A stretch of DNA of 64,000 nucleotides from Paenibacillus lactis (GCF_017873605.1 NZ_JAGGKI010000018.1:1-64000), one strand, 5' to 3'. Shown: positions 7,451-17,189, counted from the first letter of the stretch. Notes: generated from the sequence alone by a model not told the origin. Made by a program: numbers and translations.

Positions 7451-9778
7451 ATGAGAAACGTTTCCGGAGATCATGCAGCGCTGCTGTTTCGCTTCTTTAT
7501 TCCGTATGCATTGATTCTGCTAGGGTCTTTATGGGCCTTGTGGTTCGCATATGGCAAAACCTCGGCCGTGGTAGAGAACGAATCGGTCAAAAGCACTTTG
7601 GCAGCACTGAACCAAATCCAGGAAGCGTTTGACGGACGTCTCGCCGAGATCGAGACGATTGCAAGGCAGTTGTCAAGCGAATCAAAAATTCAGTCGTTTC
7701 AATTTGTGAACGAGCCGTTTGGCGGAACCCGTCCATATCAGCTGTGGGATTTAGAGAAAAGCTTGTTCAATTACCGGCTGGTGAACCATTTTATCGTGGA
7801 TTATTACGTTGCTTACAAGAACAGCGGCATGATCCTCTCTCCGCGAAAGGTATACGCTGACAAGCAATACTACAACCTGCAGCTGCATTATGAGGGGATG
7901 AAGTATGAGGATTGGAGACATCAATTGTTCGGCGAATACCATTATAAGACGTACTTGCCGGAGAGGAGCATCATGTATGAACGAAAAACGTATTCCGTGG
8001 TCACCTACATGCAGTCTTTTGGATTGAAGGGTGGTGGTGGAGTTATCGCCGTGATGCTTGACAACAAGCAGATTCAAAATATGCTGCGAAAGCTCACGCC
8101 AGGACAAGGCGGATTCGCGTATATTGCGGACCCGAACGGGAATATCATCAGCTCAATCGGGCTGGATCAAAGGCCGGAAATATTGAAAGCGCTTCCCTTG
8201 GATGAGGGGGATGCCCACATTCGGCTGACGGGTCAGGAAATGTTAGTCACCAGAGCCGTCTCCCCACTCAGTGGCTGGAGTTTTGTATCGGCGCAGCCTA
8301 AGCAGCTCGTGTTAGAGAAGGTTTACGAAATCAAACGGGTGACGATGGCCGTATTCTTGTCAGCGTTGCTGCTTGGGCTCGCGTTGGCCGTTTATTTCGC
8401 TGACCGGAGCAGCAGGCCGATTCTGCGTATATTGCGCCTCTTACCGAAACCTCCCTCAGATTCCAAGAGGTCTTCGTCCAAACATTCCGTTGAATTTATC
8501 GGCTACACGGTGTCGGCGCTAATCGAGAACCATGATTCTCTGAAGAAAAGGCTTGCTGAGCAGATTCCGCTTTTGCGCAGCGTGTTCATGGACAGGCTTT
8601 TGAAGGGAGGCTATCCATCGCACAGGGAAATCGATGCGGCAATGGAGCATTCCCAGCTTACTCTTCGCGGATCTCAATACGCGGTTGCAATGATACGAAT
8701 CCGAGGTTATGAAGGTCCGTTTGTGAAAGACATGCTTAAGGAGCTTGACATTATAAAAATAAAGCTGCAGGACTGCCTACATGCGTTGTACGGAGAAACG
8801 ATTTTGTCGCATGACCTTGGGGAGAACCGTTTGGCTTTGGTATTTGCCGGTTCGGCCGGGGATGCCGCCAGTTCCGGCTTTGAGCCATCCTTAAGATCAT
8901 GGATTCAGGAAGTATATGAGCGACTGATCGAAATAGCGGACACGGGATTATGTATTGCGGTGGGAGGGAGTCGATCCCAAGTGACGGAGCTCTACCGATC
9001 GTTCGGAGAAGCACAATTTGTCCTCCACCATGCTGAGTGGAACCGTCATCGTCCCATTCAATTTTACGCTGATATGGAGCCCGCGACGTTCACCTATTAC
9101 TATCCTGCCGATGAGGAGCTTCGATTGATTCAGCTAGTAAAGTCCGGCAATCTGAACGAGACCCGGCAGCTTCTGGAACAGATCAAGGAGAAGAACGGAA
9201 GGGAGGGTCCGCTGCCGCTTGCAGTGGAACGGCTTCTGGCCCATGAGCTATGCGGAACCCTGATGAAATGCTGTCCGCACCAGCGACCGGATCATGGCCG
9301 ATCGGAAGCGATGGGGGCAGTCCACCAAGCCCTGGACCCTCATTCATCGCCCTCACAGGCCATGAATGCCGTATGCCGTGCGATCATTCAATTATGCATG
9401 GATTACGAGGAGAGCAAGAAAAGTCGAAATGATCGATTAACCAAACTATTGCTTGATTATATCGAAGAGCACTTTCGGGAACTCGATTTGAGTTTATCGG
9501 TGCTGGCCCGTGAAGCACAAACCTCGGAAGCGTATGCATCTTATTTTTTCAAGGAACAAACGGGCTGGAACTTCTCGGATTATGTGGAACACCTCCGGAT
9601 GAATGAAGCGAAGCAGCAATTGTCTCATACGGATCGGCCGGTTAGCGATATTGCAGCTGCTGTAGGATATCTCTCCTTAAATACGTTCAGCAGGGCGTTC
9701 AAGCGAGCGAATGGAATCAGCGCAACGGAGTATAGGCGAATCTCCCGCGGAGGCTCAGCCGCTGATCTAAAGAAATGA
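7451..9778 (+). CDS. Membrane-bound AraC-family regulator (YesN-like sensor)
   Basis: A 775-aa single-chain sensor/regulator. It has an N-terminal membrane helix (~15-35), an extracellular Cache-like region of ~250 residues, a second membrane helix around 'VTMAVFLSALLLGLALAVYFA' (~297-317), a long cytoplasmic linker, and a C-terminal AraC DNA-binding domain with two helix-turn-helix units ('LSLSVLAREAQTSEAYASYFFKEQTG' and 'PVSDIAAAVGYLSLNTFSRAFKRANG'). ATG 7451 is chosen for its GGGGAG site 7 nt upstream; an in-frame reading from 7313 would add 46 untypical residues. It directly precedes importer 1 on the same strand and most likely senses that importer's sugar outside the cell and activates the promoter at 9842. 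Confidence 0.88.
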   Translation: MRNVSGDHAALLFRFFIPYALILLGSLWALWFAYGKTSAVVENESVKSTLAALNQIQEAFDGRLAEIETIARQLSSESKIQSFQFVNEPFGGTRPYQLWDLEKSLFNYRLVNHFIVDYYVAYKNSGMILSPRKVYADKQYYNLQLHYEGMKYEDWRHQLFGEYHYKTYLPERSIMYERKTYSVVTYMQSFGLKGGGGVIAVMLDNKQIQNMLRKLTPGQGGFAYIADPNGNIISSIGLDQRPEILKALPLDEGDAHIRLTGQEMLVTRAVSPLSGWSFVSAQPKQLVLEKVYEIKRVTMAVFLSALLLGLALAVYFADRSSRPILRILRLLPKPPSDSKRSSSKHSVEFIGYTVSALIENHDSLKKRLAEQIPLLRSVFMDRLLKGGYPSHREIDAAMEHSQLTLRGSQYAVAMIRIRGYEGPFVKDMLKELDIIKIKLQDCLHALYGETILSHDLGENRLALVFAGSAGDAASSGFEPSLRSWIQEVYERLIEIADTGLCIAVGGSRSQVTELYRSFGEAQFVLHHAEWNRHRPIQFYADMEPATFTYYYPADEELRLIQLVKSGNLNETRQLLEQIKEKNGREGPLPLAVERLLAHELCGTLMKCCPHQRPDHGRSEAMGAVHQALDPHSSPSQAMNAVCRAIIQLCMDYEESKKSRNDRLTKLLLDYIEEHFRELDLSLSVLAREAQTSEAYASYFFKEQTGWNFSDYVEHLRMNEAKQQLSHTDRPVSDIAAAVGYLSLNTFSRAFKRANGISATEYRRISRGGSAADLKK

Positions 9779-9841
9779 AGATTCCTTGAATCGTGCAAAA
9801 AGGCAATTCTAAAAGGATGCATAACGCCTGAAAGATGAAGA

Positions 9842-9870
9842 TTTACCGACCACTCGCATCTGTATATACT
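9842..9870 (+). promoter_or_regulatory. Sigma-A-like promoter of importer 1
   Basis: TTTACC (9842-9847) and TATACT (9865-9870) are separated by 17 bp, 45 nt before the start of the first permease gene. The weak -35 suits an activator-dependent promoter, consistent with the AraC-type gene just upstream. Confidence 0.5.
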
Positions 9871-9915
9871 CCAATCACGGACCGGGACGAAATCTGATAT
9901 GGATGGGAGTGATTG

Positions 9916-10827
9916 GTGCTGATTGGTTGGAAAAGGCTGCTTCGAAGCTGGCAGCTCTACGCGCTGTTTTTGCCGCCGCTGTTGTACATCATCATTTTTA
10001 AGTACGTACCGATGTATGGGGCTCAAATTGCTTTTAAAGAGTTTAGCGTCACGAAGGGGATTAGCGGAAGTCCATGGGCAGGTTTCGATCAATTCGAGCG
10101 TTTCTTCCGTTCCCATGAATTTTGGCGGCTGCTGAGGAACACATTCTCCATTAGCTTGTATACCCTCATCGCCAGTTTTCCGTTTCCGATCTTGCTTGCG
10201 CTCGGCTTGAATTATGTGAAGAACCGCCGCTTCAAGAATACGGTTCAGATGGTTACATATGCTCCTTACTTCATCTCACTGGTCGTTCTTGTCGGCTTGA
10301 TGCTGCAATTTTTGGATCCTAGGACCGGGCTGATCAATTCGATATTAGGCTGGTTCGGATTGGGGCCGTACCATTTCATGGCGGAAGCCTCATGGTTCCA
10401 GTCGATCTATGTCTGGTCGCATATTTGGCAGAACGTCGGCTTTTCTTGCATCATTTTTTTGGCTGCGCTTTCAAGCATCGATCCGGCACTCCATGAAGCT
10501 GCCGTCATGGATGGGGCTACGAAGGTCCAGCGTATGCGGCATATCGATATACCGGGAATCATGCCTATTGCCGTCATTTTGCTTATTTTGAATACCGGGC
10601 AGCTGCTGGAAACCGGCTTTGAGAAAATACTGCTGATGCAGAACGCGCTGAATTTGCGCTCCTCTGAAGTCATTGATACGTACGTGTACAAGGTCGGTCT
10701 GGTATCTCAGGCGATGAATTTCTCCTATGCCACCGCGATCGGTTTGTTCAAGGCGGTGATCGGTTTCGTCCTGCTGCTCCTCGTCAATCAATTGGCCAAG
10801 AAGCTGAAGCAGGAGAGTTTATGGTGA
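9916..10827 (+). CDS. Sugar ABC transporter permease, LplB type (importer 1)
   Basis: A 303-aa inner-membrane permease with six hydrophobic segments. It matches the LplB/YtcP-class first permease: 'YVPMYGAQIAFKEFSVTKGISGSPWAGFDQFERFF' near the N-terminus and the cytoplasmic EAA loop 'ALHEAAVMDGATKVQRMRHIDIPGIMP'. The EAA loop docks a shared MsmX-like ATPase encoded elsewhere (family knowledge). The GTG at 9916 is chosen because GGGAG lies 6 nt upstream; the TTG at 9913 is too close to it. First gene of a permease-permease-lipoprotein-isomerase operon. Confidence 0.9.
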   Translation: MLIGWKRLLRSWQLYALFLPPLLYIIIFKYVPMYGAQIAFKEFSVTKGISGSPWAGFDQFERFFRSHEFWRLLRNTFSISLYTLIASFPFPILLALGLNYVKNRRFKNTVQMVTYAPYFISLVVLVGLMLQFLDPRTGLINSILGWFGLGPYHFMAEASWFQSIYVWSHIWQNVGFSCIIFLAALSSIDPALHEAAVMDGATKVQRMRHIDIPGIMPIAVILLILNTGQLLETGFEKILLMQNALNLRSSEVIDTYVYKVGLVSQAMNFSYATAIGLFKAVIGFVLLLLVNQLAKKLKQESLW

Positions 10828-10841
10828 AAGGAGACGAAGGC

Positions 10842-11738
10842 ATGCGTAAATCGGCTATGAGGGAATCCGGTTCGGATCGTGTGTTTACGGTCGTTAACTA
10901 TGTCCTGTTATCCGTATTTCTAATCATGGTGCTGTATCCGCTAATTTATGTGGTCAGCGCTTCGTTCAGCTCCAGCAGCGCGGTGATTTCCGGGAAGGTA
11001 TGGCTGTGGCCGGTGGAGCCAACCCTCGAAGGCTACCGGGCCGTATTTAAAAATGCCATGGTTGCAAAGGGCTTTATGAATACCCTGCTGTATACGGTGG
11101 CAGGAACGGCCATCAATCTGGTTTTATCCGTTATGGCGGCATATCCCTTGTCCCGTAAGGATTTTCGAGGCCGGGGCGTATTCATGCTCCTCTTTGTATT
11201 CACCATGCTGTTTAATGGCGGGCTCATCCCAACGTATCTGCTGGTCAAAGATCTAGGGATGATGGATACCGTCTGGTCCATGCTGATCCCCGGGGCGCTA
11301 TCCGTCTGGAATGTCATTATTATGCGAACGTATTTCCAGACTACGATCCCGAATGAGCTGCTGGAGGCGTCACAGCTGGACGGCTGCTCGGATATAAGGT
11401 TCCTGCGGAGTGTCGTTATGCCCTTATCGGGGCCGATTTTGGCCGTCATCGCATTATTCTATGCCGTTGGTCATTGGAATCAATACTTCAATGCCATGAT
11501 CTATTTAAAAAGCTCCGATTTATATCCGCTTCAGCTGGTGCTTCGCGATATTCTCGTTCAAAACGAGATCAACATCGAAATGCTTGGCGACGCCAAGACC
11601 GCTGCGGCCAGACAAGGACTTCGGGAGCTGCTTAAATATTCCCTGATCGTGGTTACGTCCGTTCCATTGTTAATTGTGTATCCGTTCGTTCAGAAATTTT
11701 TCGTCAAAGGGGTTATGATCGGTTCTTTAAAAGGGTAG
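10842..11738 (+). CDS. Sugar ABC transporter permease, YtcP type (importer 1)
   Basis: A 298-aa second permease of importer 1, with six membrane segments. Family segments are 'LYPLIYVVSASFSSSSAVISGKVWLWPVEPTLEGY', the EAA loop 'IPNELLEASQLDGCSDIRFLRSVVMPLSGP', and the C-terminus 'YPFVQKFFVKGVMIGSLKG', which is typical of YtcP proteins. Start 10842 follows an AAAGGAG site; a reading from 10821 would overlap the preceding gene and place this site inside the coding region. It forms the heterodimeric channel with the gene before it. Confidence 0.9.
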   Translation: MRKSAMRESGSDRVFTVVNYVLLSVFLIMVLYPLIYVVSASFSSSSAVISGKVWLWPVEPTLEGYRAVFKNAMVAKGFMNTLLYTVAGTAINLVLSVMAAYPLSRKDFRGRGVFMLLFVFTMLFNGGLIPTYLLVKDLGMMDTVWSMLIPGALSVWNVIIMRTYFQTTIPNELLEASQLDGCSDIRFLRSVVMPLSGPILAVIALFYAVGHWNQYFNAMIYLKSSDLYPLQLVLRDILVQNEINIEMLGDAKTAAARQGLRELLKYSLIVVTSVPLLIVYPFVQKFFVKGVMIGSLKG

Positions 11739-11770
11739 TTTATCCCAACTATTGTGGAGGTAGGTCATTT

Positions 11771-13441
11771 ATGAGCAAACGAGCAAGGGTTATCATGAGC
11801 GCTTTCGCCGCATTATGCATCCTTCTTGCAGGATGTGCCGGCTCACCGAATCCCAAGGGAGCTGATCCGGATCAGGAGCGCGCAGCCGAGCAGATCGAAT
11901 TGACTGAGCCCGGCACCTATCCATTGGTCAAAGAGAAAACAACGCTCAAGGTTATGGTGCGGGGAAATCCGCTTGTTGAAAATTTCGAAACGAATGAATT
12001 TACGAAATGGTACGAAGAGAAGACCAATGTGCATATTGAATGGGAAATCGTCCCCGAGCAAAGCATGCAGGAAAAGCTGAATTTGGTGCTCGCCAGCGAG
12101 GATTATCCGGACGTGATCCTGGGGCTTAACATCTCGCCCGCGCAGCAAATGATATACGGGTCCCAAGGGGCATTCCTGCCACTCAATGATCTCATCGAGA
12201 AGCAGGGAACCCAGACGAAAAAAATGTTCGAGGACAACCCGAACATCAAGTCGATCATTACTGCGCTGGACGGAAATATCTATGCCCTTCCGGAAGTGAA
12301 TGAGTGCTATCATTGCTCGATGAGTCAGAAGCTCTGGATCTATGAGCCGTGGCTTAAAAAGTTGAATCTCGACATGCCGGAAACGACGGAGGAATTCTAC
12401 GAAGTGTTGAAAGCGTTTAAAGAACAGGATCCGAACGGAAACGGCATGGCCGATGAGATTCCGTTATCGATATCGCCGAAGTCATGGAGCTCCTCCATCG
12501 ATGCGTTCCTGCTTAACGCATTCGTGTACAATCCGGTTTTTAGTTCCAATTATAAGCATATATTCGTAAAGGACGGCAAGCTCGACGTCGCCTACAACAA
12601 GCCGGAATGGAGGGAAGGTCTCCGATTTATGAACAGGCTGTATGCCGAAGGGCTGCTCGCGCCGGAGTCGTTTACGCAAGATGACAACCAGTTGATTCAG
12701 ATCGGCGAGAATCCCGATACGGTCATACTTGGAGCGTCGACGGGAGGTCATCAGGGCGTATTCACCCAGCTGCTTGGCGAAAGCGGACGATGGAAGGAAT
12801 ACAAGACCGTTCCTCCATTAAAAGGTCCTGGGGGTGTTCGCTATGCTGCTTTTGATTCAACCGGCTTGAATCCGGGAGCGTTTGTCATTACAAAAAAGGC
12901 AAAGCATCCCGAGTTGGCTTTACGCTGGGCCGACGGGTTGTACGAGCGGGAGCATACGCTGCGCAGCGTCTATGGACGGCCGGATCAGGAATGGCGTGAA
13001 GCAAAGGAAGGCGAAATCGGCATCAACGGGGAGCCCGCCGATTGGTCAGAGCTGAAGTCGTACGGGACCGTGCAAAACGTAGCGTGGATCCAGACCGGCC
13101 CGAGCCTCCGCACGAACGAGTTTCGATTGAGCGCGGTAGCCAAGGGCGAGGATGATCTGGAGGTCATTCTTTACAATGAAACCAAAAATAATTACGAGCC
13201 GCATAAACCGACAGACGTGAGCACGGTACCTCCATTATTCTTGAGTAATGAACAGGCATCCGAGGCAGCGGACCTGTCCAAGACGATTAACGATTATGTG
13301 GACGAGATGATGGCGCGCTTCATTATCGGGGATGCAAGCCTCGATAAAGACTGGGATGTCTACGTGCAGCAGCTGGAGGAGATGAATGTGTCCCGGCTGT
13401 TGGAGATTTACCAACAGGCATTTGACGGAAGAACCAAATAG
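11771..13441 (+). CDS. Extracellular sugar-binding lipoprotein (importer 1)
   Basis: A 556-aa family-1-type solute-binding protein of the LplA/YtcQ class. The signal peptide ends in the lipobox LLAGC (Cys ~22), so it is anchored on the outer face of the membrane. Characteristic segments are 'TTLKVMVRGNPLVENFETNEFTKWYEEKTNVHIEWE', 'ASEDYPDVILG' and 'LLAPESFTQD'. It captures the sugar and delivers it to the two permeases encoded immediately upstream. GGAGG lies about 10 nt before the ATG. The ligand cannot be inferred from sequence; LplA-type proteins usually bind oligosaccharides. Confidence 0.9.
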   Translation: MSKRARVIMSAFAALCILLAGCAGSPNPKGADPDQERAAEQIELTEPGTYPLVKEKTTLKVMVRGNPLVENFETNEFTKWYEEKTNVHIEWEIVPEQSMQEKLNLVLASEDYPDVILGLNISPAQQMIYGSQGAFLPLNDLIEKQGTQTKKMFEDNPNIKSIITALDGNIYALPEVNECYHCSMSQKLWIYEPWLKKLNLDMPETTEEFYEVLKAFKEQDPNGNGMADEIPLSISPKSWSSSIDAFLLNAFVYNPVFSSNYKHIFVKDGKLDVAYNKPEWREGLRFMNRLYAEGLLAPESFTQDDNQLIQIGENPDTVILGASTGGHQGVFTQLLGESGRWKEYKTVPPLKGPGGVRYAAFDSTGLNPGAFVITKKAKHPELALRWADGLYEREHTLRSVYGRPDQEWREAKEGEIGINGEPADWSELKSYGTVQNVAWIQTGPSLRTNEFRLSAVAKGEDDLEVILYNETKNNYEPHKPTDVSTVPPLFLSNEQASEAADLSKTINDYVDEMMARFIIGDASLDKDWDVYVQQLEEMNVSRLLEIYQQAFDGRTK

Positions 13442-13451
13442 GAGGGTTAGC

Positions 13452-14336
13452 ATGAGGGTTGGAGTCAGCACGTACAGTTTGCTCCCGGCCATCCGTTCGG
13501 GTGAGATGACGATACTGGATGTTATCGATTGGATCACCGACAACGGCGGGGAGCATATGGAGATTGTTCCATACGGTTTTACGCTGGAGGACAATGAGGA
13601 GCTAACGGATGCGGTACGTAAGCGGGCTGAAGCGGCCGGGATCCAATTGTCGAACTATTCCATGCCGGCAAACTTTGTCCACGAGTCGAAAGAGGCGTTC
13701 GATGCGGAAGTGGAGCGGATCAAACGCCATGTAGATACGGTGCATCGGCTGGGCATAAAGCACATGCGGCATGATGTGACGGCTTTCACGCTGCCGCCGG
13801 AGAAGACGGGGATCGATTATGTCGAGGATAATTTAGAGCAAATCGTGAATGGATGCCGCCAGATCGCGGATTACGCTGCCCGATACGGGATTACGACGAC
13901 GATCGAAAATCACGGCGTAAGCGTCCAAGCAAGCGACCGCGTTCAGCGCGTGCTCAAGGCAGTGGACCGGCCGAACTTCAAAACGACCTTGGATATCGGC
14001 AACTTTCTGTGCGTTGATGAACAGCCGCTCATCGGCGTGAAACGCAATTTGCCATACGCTTCGCTTATTCATGTTAAAGATTTTTATTACCGTCCATATG
14101 ACCAGGATCCAGGAGGGGGCCGGTGGTTTCGGACGTCTCACGGCAACTATTTGCGAGGCGCGATCTTCGGTCAAGGGGATCTGGATGTCCGCCGCATTCT
14201 TCGGCTGATCAAGGAATCCGGATATGACGGATTCATTACACTTGAATTTGAAGGGATGGAGGACTGCAGGGAGGGAACTCGTTTAGGTCTGGAAAATTTA
14301 AAAAGATTATGGGATGAAATCGAACCGCATGCTTGA
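13452..14336 (+). CDS. TIM-barrel sugar phosphate isomerase/epimerase
   Basis: A 294-aa member of the AP-endonuclease-2/xylose-isomerase-like superfamily, encoded 10 nt after the binding lipoprotein with AGGAGGG in the gap. Likely metal ligands are visible: 'TTTIENHG' (Glu), 'TTLDIGNF' (Asp), 'SLIHVKDF' (His and Asp) and 'ITLEFEGMED' (Glu), the usual order for this fold. Members isomerise or epimerise sugars, inositols or keto-sugars. Being last in the importer 1 operon, it probably acts on the imported sugar or its product. Start 13452 is fixed by the ribosome-binding site. Confidence 0.82.
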   Translation: MRVGVSTYSLLPAIRSGEMTILDVIDWITDNGGEHMEIVPYGFTLEDNEELTDAVRKRAEAAGIQLSNYSMPANFVHESKEAFDAEVERIKRHVDTVHRLGIKHMRHDVTAFTLPPEKTGIDYVEDNLEQIVNGCRQIADYAARYGITTTIENHGVSVQASDRVQRVLKAVDRPNFKTTLDIGNFLCVDEQPLIGVKRNLPYASLIHVKDFYYRPYDQDPGGGRWFRTSHGNYLRGAIFGQGDLDVRRILRLIKESGYDGFITLEFEGMEDCREGTRLGLENLKRLWDEIEPHA

Positions 14337-14680
14337 CGGCATCAGATACTTAATCTCATGAACTTCCAGCGCTTCAGCTAAATCATTATGACCAGTTCAA
14401 CGGGCCAGTTGGGAGATATCCCCGGCTGGCCCATTTGCATGTACTCATGAATGAGCCTGCTCAATTCTAACATCGAGCGATTCCTCTATAGCTTTTTCAA
14501 TCGCCGATCATGTGCAGTAATCTCATACCCCCTTCTTGGGAAGGGGATAAGATCCCTTATTCATTTACAAATGATTGAAAATGAGATACCATATATAACG
14601 TGGATATATATTATCCGAGTTAGTCGTGAATTACGAATGGAAGATAGACATACTGAATTCAGCCAAGCGAGGTGATGTTC
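14337..14680. other. Gene-free gap between importer 1 and the Rrf2 gene
   Basis: 344 bp without a convincing gene. It contains the terminator-like hairpin at 14402-14432 and a second hairpin at 14529-14546 (CCCCTTC, TTGG loop, GAAGGGG) that lacks a T-run. A 74-codon open frame here has no ribosome-binding site and no family resemblance. Confidence 0.5.
14402..14432 (+). terminator. Possible terminator of the importer 1 operon
   Basis: A 7-bp GC stem GGGCCAG/CTGGCCC encloses a 17-nt loop about 65 nt after the isomerase stop. Only a weak T-rich tail (ATTTG) follows, so efficiency is doubtful. Confidence 0.45.
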
Positions 14681-15163
14681 ATGCATATGAAGACCGGCGT
14701 GGAACAATCGGTGTATGCGCTTCTACTGCTTAATATGCTGCCTGACAAGGCTGTGCTCCCTGGTGAAGCGATCAGCCAGCAGCTCGGTGTATCGGCAACG
14801 TATTTTCAGAAGCTGCTAAGAAAGCTGGTGACTGCCGACATTGTATCGTCCGTTCCCGGCATTAAAGGCGGCTTCAAATTAAAGAAGAAAGCCGAAGATA
14901 TTCGGGTGTACGATGTATACTTGGCGGTGGAAGGTCAGCAATCGTTATATTCCTCCCATGGCATCCTGGTGGATATGCTCGACTTGGAGAAAGAAGAAAG
15001 CTGTTGTTTGCTTTCCGATCTGATGGAAGAAGCCGAATCCTCGTGGAAGGCTGTCCTGAAGCGGGAGACGATTGCTTCTTTGGCGGAGGAGATGTGCAGC
15101 GAACGCTTTAAGGATAAAGTGTCCGCCTTGGAACAATGGATTCAGGACAAGATGGTTATATGA
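14681..15163 (+). CDS. Rrf2-family transcriptional regulator
   Basis: A 160-aa winged-helix regulator. The N-terminal domain carries 'EAISQQLGVSATYFQKLLRKLVTADIVSSVPGIKGGFKLKK', the Rrf2 signature of recognition helix plus wing. Two adjacent cysteines near residue 106 ('EESCCLL') are present, but not the three-cysteine iron-sulphur set of IscR, so it is more like the YwnA/YwgB group, which often senses electrophiles or redox state. The ATG at 14681 is chosen because GAGGTG ends 6 nt upstream; earlier starts overlap that site. It is 23 bp upstream of the monooxygenase gene and probably controls it. Confidence 0.85.
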   Translation: MHMKTGVEQSVYALLLLNMLPDKAVLPGEAISQQLGVSATYFQKLLRKLVTADIVSSVPGIKGGFKLKKKAEDIRVYDVYLAVEGQQSLYSSHGILVDMLDLEKEESCCLLSDLMEEAESSWKAVLKRETIASLAEEMCSERFKDKVSALEQWIQDKMVI

Positions 15164-15186
15164 TCGTGAAGAAGGGAAGGAATCCT

Positions 15187-16182
15187 ATGAAATTAGGCGT
15201 ACTGGACCAGGCACCTGTCACAAGCGGGAATACAGCGGCAGGAGCGCTGAAGAAAGCCGAGGAGCTTGCTATTCTTGCGGATGAGCTCGGTTATAGCCGG
15301 ATGTGGATGGCGGAGCACCATGGCGGGCACGCCTTCGCCAGTTCTGCACCAGAGGTGACGGCTGCTCGCTTGGCTGCCAAAACGGATCGGATCCGCATCG
15401 GCACCGGCGGCGTGATGATGATGCATTATTCGCCACTAAAGCTGGCAGAAGTGTTCAAGACATTAAGCGCATTTTCCCCCGGGCGAATCGATTTCGGGGT
15501 GGGGCGCGCACCCGGTGGCGACACCAGTGCCATGTACGCTTTATCGGAAGGCCGCCAGCTGATGCTGCATAATATGTACGACAAGCTGGAGATCACCATG
15601 CAATTGATGAATGATGAGGTGCCGGAGAATGAACTGTATGCCAAAAATGCAGCCGCGCCTACAGAGGTTGCCCTGCCCGAGGTTTGGCTTCTGGGCTCCA
15701 GCGGCAACAGCGCACTAAAAGCTGCAGAGATGGGTGTCGGGTACTCCTTCGCTCAGTTTTTTAACGGAGCCATGAGTCGGGAGATTCTTGACCAGTACCG
15801 GAATCATTATCGGCCTTCTGTCTTCATGGAGAAGCCATTAATCAGTGTGTCCTATATGGTCACGACAGCGGAGACCAAAGAGGAGGCCGAATACGAAGCG
15901 CTTCCGCAGGATATTTTCCGGCTGATGATGAGCAAGGGGCGGATTGTCCCGTTAATGACGCCCGAGGAGGCGCACCAGATGCCGCTGACCGAAATTGATC
16001 GCATGGCCATTCAAGAAGGTCGGAAGATTCATTTGGTTGGCGCGGTGAAGGATATCGCAGCGCGTTTGCGGGAAGAGCAGGAACACTACGGATTCCATGA
16101 AGCGATGATCTGCAGCATCCCTCATTCTCAGGAGAAACGGCTGGAGGTGTACCGCTTGCTTGCTCGTGAGCTTCTGTCCTAG
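15187..16182 (+). CDS. Luciferase-like flavin monooxygenase (LLM, MsnO8 type)
   Basis: A 331-aa member of the bacterial luciferase-like superfamily, MsnO8-type subgroup. It has 'MKLGVLDQAPVTSG', 'AILADELGYSRMWMAEHHGGHAFASSAPEV', 'RIRIGTGGVMMMHYSPLKLAEVFKTLSAFSPGRIDFGVGRAPGGD' and 'EVWLLGSSGNSALKAAEMGVGYSFAQFF'. These enzymes use FMNH2 from a separate reductase to oxidise small organic substrates. Start 15187 follows a GGAAGGA-type site. It forms a pair with the Rrf2 gene and is followed by a strong terminator. The substrate is unknown. Confidence 0.87.
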   Translation: MKLGVLDQAPVTSGNTAAGALKKAEELAILADELGYSRMWMAEHHGGHAFASSAPEVTAARLAAKTDRIRIGTGGVMMMHYSPLKLAEVFKTLSAFSPGRIDFGVGRAPGGDTSAMYALSEGRQLMLHNMYDKLEITMQLMNDEVPENELYAKNAAAPTEVALPEVWLLGSSGNSALKAAEMGVGYSFAQFFNGAMSREILDQYRNHYRPSVFMEKPLISVSYMVTTAETKEEAEYEALPQDIFRLMMSKGRIVPLMTPEEAHQMPLTEIDRMAIQEGRKIHLVGAVKDIAARLREEQEHYGFHEAMICSIPHSQEKRLEVYRLLARELLS

Positions 16183-16312
16183 GGGAAAGCATGGTTGACG
16201 GAAGAAAGCTCAGATGCTCTGTTTCGTGCTGGAGCCGGTGGAACTTCATGACTTGCTGCTTTACAGGAATAAGCATAGGTGCATGTGGATCCACTCCATA
16301 TCGTTACATTCG

Positions 16313-16335
16313 GACAGGCTGTTGCCTGTCTTTTT
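16313..16335 (+). terminator. Rho-independent terminator after the monooxygenase
   Basis: Stem GACAGGC/GCCTGTC with a 4-nt loop, then five T residues. Confidence 0.8.
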
Positions 16336-16433
16336 ATGTGGCTTGGATAAACATCACGCCCCCAATGTATCGAAAAACGTGCTAGAATAGTAAAAATCTA
16401 GTATTCGTGAGTTCATGTTAAGAGGAGCCCGCT

Positions 16434-17183
16434 ATGCCATTCACATTTGCACATCCCGTCATTACATTGCCTTGGTGGAAACGAAAGGATCTTCCGGTAT
16501 CTGCACTGATCATCGGCTGCATGGCCCCCGATTTCGAATACTTCGTCCGCTTTCGCGCGGCAGGGGAATGGAGCCATGACGGCTGGGGAATTCTTTTCTT
16601 TAATTTGCCGGTCATCGCGATTCTCTTTATTATTTTTGAACAGGTCGTCAGACCCGTTGTTAATGCATACTTACCTAAGTGGTTTCCGTATCGATGGAGC
16701 AACGCGTCGCGCATGCCCGATTCTTTCAGAGGATGGAAGTTCGTGTTTCTGCTAGGAATCGCCGGCGTAGGGTCCCATCTATTATGGGATCAATTCACGC
16801 ATCAAGGCGCCTGGGTCGTGAATCGCATCTCTTTGCTCACCAAAGTGATCCGTCTGGGTGCAATGGAAATACCGGCATATAAGCTGGCACAGCATGGAAG
16901 TACCCTGGCGGGGCTTTTGCTTACGCTGGGATGGGTCCATAATAACCTGTACAAAAGTCCAAAGGAAAGAAAACCGCTGCGGCCTATTTTGCCTTTTTGG
17001 TGCGTAGGGGCTGGTCTCTTTATCCTTCTGTTCGCCGTTTCATCGATCGCTTTTATAAAGGAGAGTGGAGGAGTTGCCGCTTTGCTTCGGCTTGTCGTAC
17101 CGGCGATCAGCTGCCTCTTGCTGTCTCTGCTTATTGTTTGTCTGCTTTTCCGGCGAAACGTGTCTAGGCAACAGAACCGATAA
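16434..17183 (+). CDS. DUF4184 membrane protein
   Basis: A 249-aa protein of the DUF4184 family, recognised by the N-terminus 'MPFTFAHPVITLPW', the conserved 'IGCMAPDFEYFVRF' and 'GSHLLWDQFTH'. Five to six membrane segments follow. The conserved His and Asp residues are reminiscent of membrane-bound metal-dependent hydrolases of the YdjM class, but no activity is established. AAGAGGAG lies about 7 nt before the ATG. It appears to be a single-gene unit, convergent with the germination operon. Confidence 0.82.
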   Translation: MPFTFAHPVITLPWWKRKDLPVSALIIGCMAPDFEYFVRFRAAGEWSHDGWGILFFNLPVIAILFIIFEQVVRPVVNAYLPKWFPYRWSNASRMPDSFRGWKFVFLLGIAGVGSHLLWDQFTHQGAWVVNRISLLTKVIRLGAMEIPAYKLAQHGSTLAGLLLTLGWVHNNLYKSPKERKPLRPILPFWCVGAGLFILLFAVSSIAFIKESGGVAALLRLVVPAISCLLLSLLIVCLLFRRNVSRQQNR

Positions 17184-17189
17184 AACAAG

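Noticed and set aside
14451..14675. A 74-codon plus-strand ORF before the Rrf2 gene
   Set aside because: No ribosome-binding site, no family resemblance, and it overlaps the Rrf2 leader.
16191..16385. A 64-codon plus-strand ORF after the monooxygenase
   Set aside because: It runs through a clear terminator (16313-16335) and has unlikely composition rich in Cys and Trp.
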